Part shown: positions 10,201 to 19,094 of the stretch, piece by piece | How positions within the stretch are numbered: the stretch's first letter is position 1 | How the letters are laid out: the number at the start of each line of letters is the position of its first letter | DNA from: Desulfobacterales bacterium | GTDB taxonomy: Bacteria > Desulfobacterota > Desulfobacteria > Desulfobacterales > JAIPEE01 | Length of the DNA stretch: 64,000 bases | Assembly: GCA_021737275.1 (NCBI GenBank) | Contig: JAIPEE010000003.1 | Location: 124,001 to 188,000 of the forward strand | Direction of reading: 5' to 3' | Made by a program: the position numbers and the translations under genes | Notes under the pieces: generated by a model | What the model was told of the DNA's origin: nothing | The model's input: only the letters and a program-made list of their open reading frames with translations | Databases searched by the model: none

Positions 10201-12090
10201 ATGATCCAACGTATTCTTACACGCAATAAAAGAACGTACATCAAATATAACAATTTCAGAAAAAAGATCTTTGCAGAGCTTGCACCTAAAGACAGCGAAG
10301 CCATTCTGTATATGTTACCGTGGCTTCTGAGCGTAAACCATCCTTCATGTCCCGGTTACATCGAAAAACTGCAAACGCCTTTCAGGGTTTTCAATATTGA
10401 CAATGATACGGAAATCCGGCACCGGGAATCGGCATTCAAAAGACATTTTGGCGTAAAACAGAAGAGTTCACTGCTTATCCCTCCTGAAGAATATTGTGTA
10501 ATCAGCGGATTATATACCATCGGCAGTATCGGCACCATCAGCCAGACGTCCGGTTCCGACTGTGATATATGGGTCTGTTTCGATAAAAATGAGTTTGATC
10601 AGGGAACGTGGGATCAGCTAAATCAGAAGCTGTATCTTATTAAAGACTGGATCGACACATATCTTAAAATGCCGGTCTTCTTTTTCCTGTCCGATATTAA
10701 TGATATCAAACAGGGACATTATGGCAGCGTAGATGCTGAAAGTTCGGGCAGCACACAAAAAAATGTTCTCAAGGAAGAATTTTATCGAACCTGCATGTTG
10801 ATATGCGGCAAGATTCCTTTGTGGTGGCTCTGTTTTGATCCTACCCATCCGGTCGATTATGACAAGGCTGTTTCACTTGTAAATGCCAAAACCTTTGAAA
10901 CTTTTGATATAATTGATTTTGGGAACCTTGAAAAAATTGAGAATAACGAGTATTTCGGCGCTGCCCTCTGGCAGCTGCACAAGTCACTCACCCGCCCGCT
11001 GAAATCCATCATTAAGATGGTTCTTTTAAAAATGCTTCTTGATGCGCCCCAGGAAAGGCTTATCTGCCACCAGTTCCGAAATAATGTACTATCCAGTGGT
11101 AATGCCGCAAATTTTCAGGATTTCAGCGCCTTTACCATGGCGGCCATCTTTGATTATTATAAAAATAATGACAAAAGTGTGCTGGAATTTTTCAAGCAAT
11201 GCTGTTACCTGCGATGTGAAATTCACCCTTACGATTCTACTGTTACAATCAAGAAAAAACTCTCCGATGATCTATTTAAGGCATATCCCATAGATCGAAA
11301 AACAAAATTACGGTTAAGCAAATTCTCCGAATGGAACTTTGAGGACCAGATTGACCTTGGCAACCAGTTGTTCAAATTCTTATTGCATATCTACACTGAA
11401 ATATCCGCCTCGCAAGCCGGCGTGGCAACCGAAATTGACAAACAGGATATGACGATCATCGGCAGAAAAATTTCAGCCTGCTATCAACCCAAACCGGACA
11501 AAATAACCGTTATCAAAAAACCGACCGGCTCTCTGAATCTGACCAATCTGACGCTTATGCTTGAGAATTCCGTCTGGAATGTCTATTCAGGTACAGACCG
11601 AAAAACCCCGCTGGTATCAAGTCCGAATATAGTCTACAATATTACATTTATTGTGTGGAATAACCTCTTTATTCCAAACAATATCCAGATGGAACCCAAC
11701 GCCTCCAAAGTAACACTTCAGGAGATTATTAATATCGGCAATAAGATAAGAGATTTTATCGGTACATATGATGTTTCAGGTATAGATTATCCCCATTATC
11801 TTAAAAAAGAACGCATCTCAAAAATACTTATTTCCGTAAGCTTTGAAAAATCCCCATGGAATAAGGATATCAATGATTTCTGCATCGTCTACACAAACAC
11901 CTGGGGTGAAGTTTTTGTAAAACGTTTTAATTCTCCCGGAAAGCTGAAGAAATTCATCAGGGAAGCCGATACCAATCTGCTCAGCATTGCCACAACCTAT
12001 TATGTGCAAAGAAGTTGTACCTCGTATGAGAAAATAATTGAACGGACAAAAAAAGTGCTTTTCCCCACAACCGGCTTTGGACCGGTTTGA
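10201..12090 (+). CDS. Class I adenylate cyclase-like protein (CyaA N-terminal catalytic family)
   Basis: Predicted to make cyclic AMP from ATP. Near residue 105-125 it carries the class I nucleotidyltransferase signature, a Gly-Ser pair followed by SGSDCDIWVCFD, in which the two Asp of DCD bind the catalytic metal. The enterobacterial enzyme has the equivalent CSSDLDIWVC. Similarity continues over the N-terminal 400 residues (YLRCEIHPYD, Leu-rich segments). At 629 residues it is shorter than the roughly 850-residue enterobacterial CyaA, so the C-terminal regulatory part is reduced. It follows the pfaA-like gene by 57 bases on the same strand. No good Shine-Dalgarno is seen, but an in-frame stop just upstream (10192) makes this ATG the first possible start. 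A link between cAMP and the lipid synthase is only positional. Confidence 0.82.
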   Translation: MIQRILTRNKRTYIKYNNFRKKIFAELAPKDSEAILYMLPWLLSVNHPSCPGYIEKLQTPFRVFNIDNDTEIRHRESAFKRHFGVKQKSSLLIPPEEYCVISGLYTIGSIGTISQTSGSDCDIWVCFDKNEFDQGTWDQLNQKLYLIKDWIDTYLKMPVFFFLSDINDIKQGHYGSVDAESSGSTQKNVLKEEFYRTCMLICGKIPLWWLCFDPTHPVDYDKAVSLVNAKTFETFDIIDFGNLEKIENNEYFGAALWQLHKSLTRPLKSIIKMVLLKMLLDAPQERLICHQFRNNVLSSGNAANFQDFSAFTMAAIFDYYKNNDKSVLEFFKQCCYLRCEIHPYDSTVTIKKKLSDDLFKAYPIDRKTKLRLSKFSEWNFEDQIDLGNQLFKFLLHIYTEISASQAGVATEIDKQDMTIIGRKISACYQPKPDKITVIKKPTGSLNLTNLTLMLENSVWNVYSGTDRKTPLVSSPNIVYNITFIVWNNLFIPNNIQMEPNASKVTLQEIINIGNKIRDFIGTYDVSGIDYPHYLKKERISKILISVSFEKSPWNKDINDFCIVYTNTWGEVFVKRFNSPGKLKKFIREADTNLLSIATTYYVQRSCTSYEKIIERTKKVLFPTTGFGPV

Positions 12091-12140
12091 TAACATTCCA
12101 CAGCACGACCAAACAAAACTTTACAAAGACAGGAAAAAAG

Positions 12141-13523
12141 CTACGTCTTATAAACACCCTGCCGTGACCTGGCGGCTACCTTCAGCACATCAACATTTAC
12201 ATCAACATAATCATACACTCTGGCTTTTTCTTTACCCGGAGCCGGTCTCAACACCCGTCCAAGATATTGCAAAACTCTACCGTTAAACCGTATGGGCGTT
12301 GCCAAAAATAAAGTGGTAAGGTGCTTACAATCAAACCCCTCCCCTATCAGTTGCCCGGTTGCCAAGAGCACTTTTATCTTTTCATTGTTAAGTCCCTGAA
12401 AAATTTCCTTGCGCTCATTTACCGGAACATCCCCTGTCAGCAAAACCGCATCAATCTTATGTTTGAATTTTAAAAGGGACTGAATCACCTCGCAATGCTT
12501 TTTTCTGTCTGACAGAACGACACATATGCCGCTCTCTTCTCTGCCGGCCTCTTTGGCAACATCATCAGCAATAAGATGATTTCTGGCTTCATCCGCTGTT
12601 AATTCTGAAAGCATTTTTGTATATTCATTTACCGGATCAAAATACGGTGTAAAATCAGTTTCCCTGTAAACGATATCAGCGGTTAATACATCACCGCTTT
12701 CAACCAGGTCAGATTTTTTCATTTCATGAACCGTATCTCCCAGGTGCCAGAAAATCAGTTTTGATAATTTGTCCCGTCGCCAGGGTGTTGCACTGAGACC
12801 GGTCATATATTTTGAATCAAACTCCGTGACGGCATCCGTAAATGTCCGGCTGGGAATTCGATGGCACTCATCAACAATTACATAACCGATATGATCGGAG
12901 ACCTCTTCAGCACATTTGTAAAGGCTCTGGACAAGTGCAATTGTAATTTTCTCTCCTATTTTCTTTTTACCGCTGCCAATAAATCCGACCTCATCTTCCG
13001 GTATACCCAGAAAATCGGAAACCCTCTCAATCCACTGAATCCCGAGATCTTTGGTATGCACAACAATCAGTGCCGGCTGCTTTCTCATAGCAACCATATA
13101 AAGCGCCATCACCGTTTTGCCGCAGCCGGTTGGCGCGCTCAGTGTCCCGAACTCTCTTTCCAGCATGATATCAACCGCTTCCTGCTGAAATAGTTTGAGC
13201 CTGCCTGAAAACTCAAACGCAACTTCCGGCAAAACTCTCCGGCCGTCTTTTATTTCAAACAGAATACCATTTTTTCTGAACAGGTATATTAACTGACGTA
13301 CATATCCCCTTGGAACAAGGAGGCCGTCCGAAGTGGTTTTAAAATAAAACCGAAGAACCTTGGGCGTTTTCCGGTTCCATCGCCCCATACGTTCATTTTC
13401 AAACCATTTTGGGTTATCCAGTGTCAGACGCTCTACAAGATCCTGTCTGAGATCAGAAGAGAGCCCGGACAGCCGAAGATGTTTTGTAACTGTAATTTTA
13501 ACTAATTTGTCTGTTTTATTCAT
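12141..13523 (-). CDS. Superfamily 2 DNA/RNA helicase (DEAD/DEAH, XPB/UvsW-like)
   Basis: ATP-dependent helicase or translocase of 460 residues. An N-terminal domain of about 100 residues precedes the helicase core. Motif I is SAPTGCGKT, motif II is VDECH, motif III is GLSATPWR, and motif VI is YLGRVLRPAPG with the arginine finger. The compact size and the start of the core with RLKLFQQEAVD resemble phage UvsW and bacterial XPB-type helicases in DNA repair. It is convergent with the cyclase gene (50 bases apart) and sits 80 bases downstream of the YkgJ-like gene, with a terminator in that gap, so it probably has its own promoter. Confidence 0.85.
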   Translation of the reverse strand: MNKTDKLVKITVTKHLRLSGLSSDLRQDLVERLTLDNPKWFENERMGRWNRKTPKVLRFYFKTTSDGLLVPRGYVRQLIYLFRKNGILFEIKDGRRVLPEVAFEFSGRLKLFQQEAVDIMLEREFGTLSAPTGCGKTVMALYMVAMRKQPALIVVHTKDLGIQWIERVSDFLGIPEDEVGFIGSGKKKIGEKITIALVQSLYKCAEEVSDHIGYVIVDECHRIPSRTFTDAVTEFDSKYMTGLSATPWRRDKLSKLIFWHLGDTVHEMKKSDLVESGDVLTADIVYRETDFTPYFDPVNEYTKMLSELTADEARNHLIADDVAKEAGREESGICVVLSDRKKHCEVIQSLLKFKHKIDAVLLTGDVPVNERKEIFQGLNNEKIKVLLATGQLIGEGFDCKHLTTLFLATPIRFNGRVLQYLGRVLRPAPGKEKARVYDYVDVNVDVLKVAARSRQGVYKT

Positions 13524-13571
13524 ATAGTCAGGATATGTTATTTTGAAAATAAATATATCAACGCTGCCTGA

Positions 13572-13599
13572 AAAAAATGGGCAAATTCATAATCTGCCC
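13572..13599 (-). terminator. Rho-independent terminator after the YkgJ-like gene
   Basis: On the minus strand, arms GGGCA (13599-13595) and TGCCC (13583-13579), with an additional ATT/AAT pairing inside, are followed by ATTTTTTT (13578-13571). It ends the minus-strand YkgJ-like transcript. Confidence 0.65.
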
Positions 13600-13603
13600 T
13601 TAG

Positions 13604-14218
13604 TTAATCCATACCGGCCTTTGCCTTAACCCTTAAAAGTCCCGGGCTTTTGTTTAAGTGCATCAGGGAAGAGTCGTACCCGGCTTTTATAAAAATCTTT
13701 TCCAGATGGTCAAACAAAACCGGCCTGTCCGGCCATTTAAACAACTTTTCCCGTTGTCTGAGTGCTTTCCATATTTTTACAGTCTCAGGGTGTGCCTTAA
13801 AAACGAGGTCTGTTGCCTCATCACATAAAAACATTTTACAGACAATGGGTTTTATTTTCCAGATACAGCCCTCTTTTCCTAAAAAAACACACTTAAAGGT
13901 GTTGTTTTCCCTTTTCAATGCAACTCGTATCTTTTCAATATCTTCGATGCCGGATAAAATTGCATTAATAACAACATCTGCAAAAAAGATAATAATGCCG
14001 TCTTTGGAACAGCATGCACTATGATTGTTTTCATAACATTTTCTTGTGCAAATATCACTGCAGTATCTGACAAGAAAATCATCAACATCCTCTCTAAAAT
14101 CCTGATAAGGCTTTATCTGCTCAACAAGCACATCCTTTTCTTCTTTTTTTATCCCTGCCAGGTAGCTTATAGCGATATCGAGCGTATCAAGCTGCTCGGT
14201 CTGATATTCATTCGGCAT
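13604..14218 (-). CDS. YkgJ-like cysteine-cluster protein
   Basis: A 204-residue soluble protein with the spaced Cys pattern of the YkgJ (putative zinc- or iron-chelating) family. The Cys are in DICTRKCYENN, ACCSKDG, CVFLGKEGCIWKIKPIVCKMFLC. The last block, Cys-x(6)-Cys-x(7)-Cys-x(4)-Cys, is the typical family signature in which four cysteines could bind a metal or Fe-S cluster. The function is not known. The gene starts with a GGAGGAATTA ribosome-binding region just before the ATG at 14218. It appears to be a single-gene transcript ended by the hairpin at 13572-13599. Confidence 0.72.
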   Translation of the reverse strand: MPNEYQTEQLDTLDIAISYLAGIKKEEKDVLVEQIKPYQDFREDVDDFLVRYCSDICTRKCYENNHSACCSKDGIIIFFADVVINAILSGIEDIEKIRVALKRENNTFKCVFLGKEGCIWKIKPIVCKMFLCDEATDLVFKAHPETVKIWKALRQREKLFKWPDRPVLFDHLEKIFIKAGYDSSLMHLNKSPGLLRVKAKAGMD

Positions 14219-14358
14219 TAATTCCTCCGATAATGTTTTTAAAATTTTTACGAAAATACCACAATACCATCATGTTTAAAACATTTAATTTCGGATCACA
14301 TTTTACTTAAACGATTCCTCACTATCCGGAATATATTTCATTGTTTTCAAGAGATTAC

Positions 14359-14387
14359 TTGACATCTACAGCAATTTTACCTAATTT
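14359..14387 (+). promoter_or_regulatory. Sigma-70-type promoter for the small DNA-binding protein gene
   Basis: A perfect -35 TTGACA (14359-14364), 17 bases of spacing, and a -10 TAATTT (14382-14387) lie about 58 bases before the ATG at 14446. The rest of 14224-14445 is AT-rich with no gene. Confidence 0.6.
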
Positions 14388-14445
14388 CAAATTACTAACC
14401 TTGTTAATATTATAAGTTAAATAATTCATTATACAGGAGAACATA

Positions 14446-14823
14446 ATGGCAGGGAAAAAAACTAAATCGGTCAGTTTTGATGCGATGGTCAAATTTTTTA
14501 TGAATTCTTATAATATTCCCACCAAAAAGGATATAGATAAATTAATAATACGTTTGGACCGACTTGAAAAATTGATCAAATCCAAGGGTGCAGTTGTTCA
14601 AGACACACCACGCCCCGTCAAAAAACGCGCCGGCATTCGAGGGGCAATGACGGCTTCAGACACGGTCATGGACGCAATAAAGCGATCAAAAAAAAGTGTG
14701 ACATTTACAGACCTTCAGGCAAAAACAGGTTTTGAAGATAAAAAACTCCGCAATATTATATTCCGGCTTAGTAAGCTTGGAAAAATCAAACGAAAAAGCC
14801 GTGGTGAGTATATTTTAGCTTAA
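14446..14823 (+). CDS. Small winged-helix protein with N-terminal coiled coil
   Basis: A 125-residue basic protein. Residues 1-45 include an amphipathic helix (IDKLIIRLDRLEKLIKSKG) likely to form a coiled coil. A Lys/Pro/Arg linker follows. Residues 70-125 look like a winged-helix DNA-binding fold: a helix VMDAIKRS, FTDLQAKTGFEDKKLRNIIFRLSKLGKIKR, and a short wing ending SRGEYIL. No enzymatic motif is seen. A strong AGGAGA ribosome-binding site and a perfect -35 box suggest substantial expression. It could be a nucleoid-associated or regulatory protein; the target is unknown. Confidence 0.7.
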   Translation: MAGKKTKSVSFDAMVKFFMNSYNIPTKKDIDKLIIRLDRLEKLIKSKGAVVQDTPRPVKKRAGIRGAMTASDTVMDAIKRSKKSVTFTDLQAKTGFEDKKLRNIIFRLSKLGKIKRKSRGEYILA

Positions 14824-15021
14824 CGTTGGTTTTCTCCTTGCTGCATATGATTTAATGTCTAACTGATCGAACATTGATTAAAACAGGCTTCACGCTATAG
14901 TTGAGATGTGGTTTATTAAAATCTGATCTAAAAACTCATAAAAGAGTTTGATTCGGCAATCGGACCATGTAAAAATATCAGATTCAGATTAATTGAAGAC
15001 AAACCGGAGATAATTTATACT

Positions 15022-15171
15022 TTAAGGGTATCTCTAAAAATTAGGATTTCGCTATGAGTTCAAGGCATACTAAAAATTTCAACCGGAGGAATACTGAAGT
15101 ATTTCGAGGATTTAAAGTTTTAGCATAACGCAGAAATCAGAGTGAAAAACAATTTTTAGAGGTGCCCTTAA
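15022..15171. mobile_element. 150-bp MITE-like element with 21-bp terminal inverted repeats
   Basis: TTAAGGGTATCTCTAAAAAT begins at 15022, and its inverted counterpart ends at 15171 with ATTTTTAGAGGTGCCCTTAA. The 21-bp ends match at 19 positions. There is no coding capacity inside. TTAA at both outer edges may be a target duplication or part of the ends. The inside contains a short palindrome (GAATACTGAAGTATTT). Related sequence lies next to the IS4-type transposase relic at 61434 and, in decayed form, at 48674. It sits immediately upstream of the histidine kinase gene (start 15191) and so may supply part of its leader. Confidence 0.75.
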
Positions 15172-15190
15172 GAATTAATGGAGAAACAAG

Positions 15191-16906
15191 ATGCCTTCAA
15201 TCTTTAAAAATATTATCAATAACTTCCTGGAATTTCATTCTGATGAAGCATCACCGGACCGATACAAAAAGCTTCGGCGAAACATAACAATCCTGATGAT
15301 TATCATTACAACAGTACCGCTGCTTGTAATGGCATCCGTCAACTATCATCAGTATAATACCAGACTGACAGACGAAATCGTAAATCCGCTTCGTGCAATC
15401 TCAAACAAATCAAAACATTCTATTGAGCTGTTTCTTAACGAACGTCTCTCCACAATACGTTTCATTGAATCACTTTTTTCATTTGAACAGTTGTCTGACA
15501 AGAAAGCACTGAACAGCATTTTCCGGGTACTGAGTCTCGAGTTCAAAGGGTTTATCGATATATCACTCATTGATAAAACGGGTAAGCTCCGTAATTATGC
15601 CGGGCACTATGTTTTACCGACCGGTGATTATTCACAGGAAAAATGGTTCCACGAGGTCAGCATTCGAGGAACCTATGTCAGCGAAGTATTTACAGGGTAC
15701 CGTGGTTACCCTCATATATCCATGGCTGTACAGCATATGACAAAAAACGAAGAGATATGGATTCTTCGGGCCACCATTGATATCAAACAGTTTGAAAGCA
15801 TTATCAGGGCCATGGGCCTGGAAGCCGAAAGCGATGCTTTTCTTGTAAGAAATAATATTCTGCAGACACACTCAAAATACTACGGAAAAGTTCTCGAAAA
15901 GTGCCCTATTCCCATTCCCGAAAGAGGTTTCGGCACGACCATCACAGAGATTACAGACCCGGATGGCCGGAATATATTCATGTCTTCCATATATTTTGAG
16001 GAGAGCGACTATGTCCTTGTAATCATCAAACCCCGATCTGTTTTGTTCAAATCATGGTACACACTTAAAACCGATCTCTTCGCCATAACAATTATCAGCA
16101 TTATCATGATTATCATAATCGCATTTAAACTTTCGGAGGCGCTTGTCAAAAATATTCAGGAGGCGGATGAAAAAAGAGAAATGGCCTTCCGTGAAGTTCA
16201 GCACAGCCAGAAGCTTTCTTCAATAGGCCGGCTGGCGGCAGGTGTGGCTCATGAAATCAACAACCCAATGGCCATCATCAATGAAAAGGCCGGCCTGATG
16301 AACGATCTTATTGATTTTTCACCTGATTTCGAAAACAAGGAAAAGTTTCTAAACCTTACCGGTTCCATCATACAATCTGTGGAACGGTGTAAAAAAATCA
16401 CTCACCGTCTTCTGGGCTTTGCAAAACGCCTGGAGGTCGTTTTTGAAAACCTTGATCTCAACAATGTAATTACTGAAGGTCTGGGGTTTCTCGAAAGCGA
16501 AGCAAAACACAGAAATATTGAAATCCGTACCAATTTTTCTGAAAACCTTCCCCGGATTTCTGCAGATAAAGGCCAGTTACACCAGGTATTTTTAAATATT
16601 ATAACCAATGGCATGGTTGCCCTGGATGATGGCGGCACTATCACCATTGCAACCTGGGACCAGGATAAAGATACGGTCGGTGTTTCAATAACAGATAATG
16701 GTTGCGGTATGTCAAAAGAAACCATGAAACATATATTCGAACCTTTTTTCACAACAAAAAAGGACTATGGAACAGGGCTCGGCCTCCCAATTACATACGG
16801 TATTATCCAGAAGATCGGCGGCACTATCAAGGTGGAAAGCGAAGAAAATAAAGGCACAACTTTTTATATTTACCTGAAGAAAAATTTCGACAACCCGAAT
16901 ATTTGA
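15191..16906 (+). CDS. Membrane sensor histidine kinase (Cache-type sensor, HisKA, HATPase_c)
   Basis: A 571-residue inner-membrane kinase. Transmembrane helix 1 is about residues 31-50 and helix 2 about 295-315, leaving a periplasmic sensor of roughly 245 residues with Cache-like features (KWFHEVSIRGTYVSEVFTGYRG). A short coiled linker leads to HisKA with phospho-acceptor His354 in GVAHEINNPMAI, an NtrB-like H-box. The ATPase domain has an N-box (HQVFLNIITNG), G1 (DNGCGMS), F-box (IFEPFFTTK) and G2 (GTGLGL), all intact. A response regulator gene follows 9 bases downstream. It should start the signalling chain encoded by the next genes. The ligand may be an anion or carboxylate, judging only from the linked DASS transporter. 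Confidence 0.92.
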   Translation: MPSIFKNIINNFLEFHSDEASPDRYKKLRRNITILMIIITTVPLLVMASVNYHQYNTRLTDEIVNPLRAISNKSKHSIELFLNERLSTIRFIESLFSFEQLSDKKALNSIFRVLSLEFKGFIDISLIDKTGKLRNYAGHYVLPTGDYSQEKWFHEVSIRGTYVSEVFTGYRGYPHISMAVQHMTKNEEIWILRATIDIKQFESIIRAMGLEAESDAFLVRNNILQTHSKYYGKVLEKCPIPIPERGFGTTITEITDPDGRNIFMSSIYFEESDYVLVIIKPRSVLFKSWYTLKTDLFAITIISIIMIIIIAFKLSEALVKNIQEADEKREMAFREVQHSQKLSSIGRLAAGVAHEINNPMAIINEKAGLMNDLIDFSPDFENKEKFLNLTGSIIQSVERCKKITHRLLGFAKRLEVVFENLDLNNVITEGLGFLESEAKHRNIEIRTNFSENLPRISADKGQLHQVFLNIITNGMVALDDGGTITIATWDQDKDTVGVSITDNGCGMSKETMKHIFEPFFTTKKDYGTGLGLPITYGIIQKIGGTIKVESEENKGTTFYIYLKKNFDNPNI

Positions 16907-16915
16907 TGGAGAATC

Positions 16916-17278
16916 ATGGATAACTTGAAAATTCTGCTGGTTGATGACGAAGATGATTTTATCAACACCCTTGCCGAACGCCTTGAGCTCAGGGGGCTGA
17001 AAAGCCTGACCGTTCATGATGGCGAATCAGCAATCAGGTTACTTGATACAGAGCAGTTTGATATTATGCTGCTGGATGTGATGATGCCCGGAATGAGCGG
17101 TCTTGAAACGCTAAAACACGTAAAGATCGATCACCCTGATCTCCCTGTTATCCTGCTTACCGGCCACGGCTCAACCAAAGACGGCATGGAAGGGATGCGT
17201 ATGGGTGCATTTGATTATCTTGTTAAACCGGTTAATATCAAAGATCTTCTGAAAAAAATTGAAGCGGCATTAAAATAA
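16916..17278 (+). CDS. Single-domain response regulator (REC only), first of three
   Basis: A 120-residue CheY-like receiver with no output domain. Acidic pocket DDEDD near residue 10, phospho-acceptor Asp in MLLDVMMPG (about residue 54), the switch Thr in LLTGHG and Lys in YLVKPV are all present. It lies 9 bases after the histidine kinase with a clear GGAGAA ribosome-binding site, so it is the probable first phosphate acceptor from that kinase. With no DNA-binding domain it must pass the phosphate on or act by protein contact. Confidence 0.92.
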   Translation: MDNLKILLVDDEDDFINTLAERLELRGLKSLTVHDGESAIRLLDTEQFDIMLLDVMMPGMSGLETLKHVKIDHPDLPVILLTGHGSTKDGMEGMRMGAFDYLVKPVNIKDLLKKIEAALK

Positions 17279-17364
17279 GGAAAACCACTGTTTGGATTCG
17301 CATTTAACGGAGAACGCCAGTCAGTAGCGCCCGTTATTGATTAAAACCTGATAAAGGATAAGCC

Positions 17365-18033
17365 ATGAAGCAGCTACAAGACAGTAAACTTGTTTTTTTC
17401 GGTAAAATGACCGCCAGTACTACGCATGAAATGAAAAATGTTTTTGCCATTATCAAGGAGTCTTCCGGACTGATGGAAGATATTATGTCTTTTACGGATG
17501 ATATTCCGGAAACAGCAAAAATTAAACTTGCGAAAATAATCGATAAAATCAAAGGCCAGGTTGAACGGGGTAATAATCTGACACAACGGATCAACCGTTT
17601 TGCGCACAGCTCTGACGCCTTGATTGCAGATACGGATTTGAATGAAATTGTCTCACGGCTTGTAAATATGTCCGAACGCCTTGCTAAAATGAAAAACATC
17701 TCCCTTGAGTTGGTACCGGCAGCCGATCCGATAATGATCACAACCAAGCCGGTTGAACTTTTAATGGCACAGTTCTACTGCCTTGAGTACCTGTTTTACT
17801 TTTTGCCCGACGGGGGCAAGGTTTCAGCAACCATAAAAAATCCGGAATCAAAACCAACCATCCGTTTTCAAATAGAATCTTTACCATCAAACCCCGGTGG
17901 TAAAATAGATGATGCCACCTTATCTGGAAAATGGTCTGAGCTTGAAGAAATATGTAAGTGTCTGAATGCAAATGCAACCGTTGATGATAAGTTATGCATC
18001 ACCATTACATTACCTGTAAAACCGACCGGCTGA
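17365..18033 (+). CDS. Histidine phosphotransferase candidate (ChpT/Spo0B-like, degenerate kinase)
   Basis: A 222-residue soluble protein with an H-box helix, FGKMTASTTHEMKNVFAIIKE (His about residue 24), and a second long helix that together look like a four-helix dimerisation domain. The C-terminal part has the length of an ATPase domain, but none of the N, G1, F or G2 boxes can be found. This is the layout of Spo0B and ChpT, which relay phosphate between receivers without using ATP. It sits between the first and second single-receiver genes. Alternatives are an inactive kinase or a phosphatase. The relay role is inferred from the missing ATP motifs and the neighbours. Confidence 0.7.
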   Translation: MKQLQDSKLVFFGKMTASTTHEMKNVFAIIKESSGLMEDIMSFTDDIPETAKIKLAKIIDKIKGQVERGNNLTQRINRFAHSSDALIADTDLNEIVSRLVNMSERLAKMKNISLELVPAADPIMITTKPVELLMAQFYCLEYLFYFLPDGGKVSATIKNPESKPTIRFQIESLPSNPGGKIDDATLSGKWSELEEICKCLNANATVDDKLCITITLPVKPTG

Positions 18034-18094
18034 ATGCATTAAAGACAGCTGGTCAGACAGTTAAAACTGCATAATATATCACCTGGAGCAATAA

Positions 18095-18493
18095 ATGGAC
18101 AAAATAAAGATACTTTTAGTAGATGATGAGGAAGACTTTGTAGAGACGCTGTCTGAGCGGATTCAGATGCGAAATTTTGACGCTGAAATAGCATTTAACG
18201 GCCAGGAAGCGCTTCAACTGATCAAAAATAAAACCCCGGATGTAATGGTGCTCGATCTTAAAATGCCGGGTATGGAGGGCATGGAAGTTCTGCGTCGGGT
18301 AAAAAAGGATTTTCAGAATGTTCAGGTTGTCGTCCTTACAGGCCATGGATCTGAAAAAGATGAGGAGGAGGCCCGAAATCTGGGCGCATTTGAATACCAC
18401 CAGAAGCCGGTTGATTTCAATATCCTTGTCAAAACCATAAAAAACGCATACAAAAACAAAATTGATAACACCATGATATCATCGGCCCTTTAA
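18095..18493 (+). CDS. Single-domain response regulator, second of three
   Basis: A 132-residue receiver with the DDEED pocket, phospho-acceptor Asp in VMVLDLKMPG (about residue 54), Thr in VVLTGHG and Lys in YHQKPV. There is no output domain; a short C-terminal tail follows. It lies directly after the phosphotransferase candidate with a good ribosome-binding site (GGAGCA), so it could receive phosphate from that protein. Confidence 0.92.
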   Translation: MDKIKILLVDDEEDFVETLSERIQMRNFDAEIAFNGQEALQLIKNKTPDVMVLDLKMPGMEGMEVLRRVKKDFQNVQVVVLTGHGSEKDEEEARNLGAFEYHQKPVDFNILVKTIKNAYKNKIDNTMISSAL

Positions 18494-18557
18494 TTAATAA
18501 AGATAGGTTTGGATATTATGGATAAAAATATTAACAGCCTGAAAAGAGGTGATGGTA

Positions 18558-18986
18558 ATGGGAATAAAAGTTTTACTGGTAGATGATGAAGTTGAGTTTA
18601 TTGATACACTTGCACAACGCCTTGAAGTTCGGGATTTTGAGGTAACCACTGCAAATGATGGCGATACGGCTATCAAACTGGTCAGCGATCAGGATTTTGA
18701 TGTTATCGTTCTTGACGTCCTGATGCCGGGAAAAGACGGTATTGAAACCTTAAAGGAAATCAAAACCATAGAACCGCTTATTCATGTCATCATGCTTACA
18801 GGAAATGCAACGGTGGAAACCGCTATCAACGGCATGAAACTCGGTGCTTACGATTATCTCATGAAACCGACTGAAACTGAGGATCTTGTTGAAAAAATTA
18901 CAAATGCATACAAAATCAAAAATGAGCACGCGGAACGAATTCGCCAGGCCGAAATTTCCAGCCTGATTACACGACGCGGCTGGTAA
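18558..18986 (+). CDS. Single-domain response regulator, third of three
   Basis: A receiver of 142 residues with the DDEVE pocket, phospho-acceptor Asp in VIVLDVLMPG, Thr in IMLTGNA and Lys in YLMKPT. A helical tail of about 25 residues follows. I chose the ATG at 18558 because GAGGTG (18546-18551) sits 6 bases before it; an in-frame GTG at 18549 overlaps that ribosome-binding site and is unlikely. It is the last receiver before the CBS and transporter genes. Confidence 0.9.
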   Translation: MGIKVLLVDDEVEFIDTLAQRLEVRDFEVTTANDGDTAIKLVSDQDFDVIVLDVLMPGKDGIETLKEIKTIEPLIHVIMLTGNATVETAINGMKLGAYDYLMKPTETEDLVEKITNAYKIKNEHAERIRQAEISSLITRRGW

Positions 18987-19094
18987 TTTTTTTTAGAAGT
19001 GAATTTTTCTTGCATTTTTTGATTTACAATAATAGTTTTCCTTTTCCAATACTAGGATAATCTATCCTGGTTTTTTAATATGAGGAGGCAGGAT

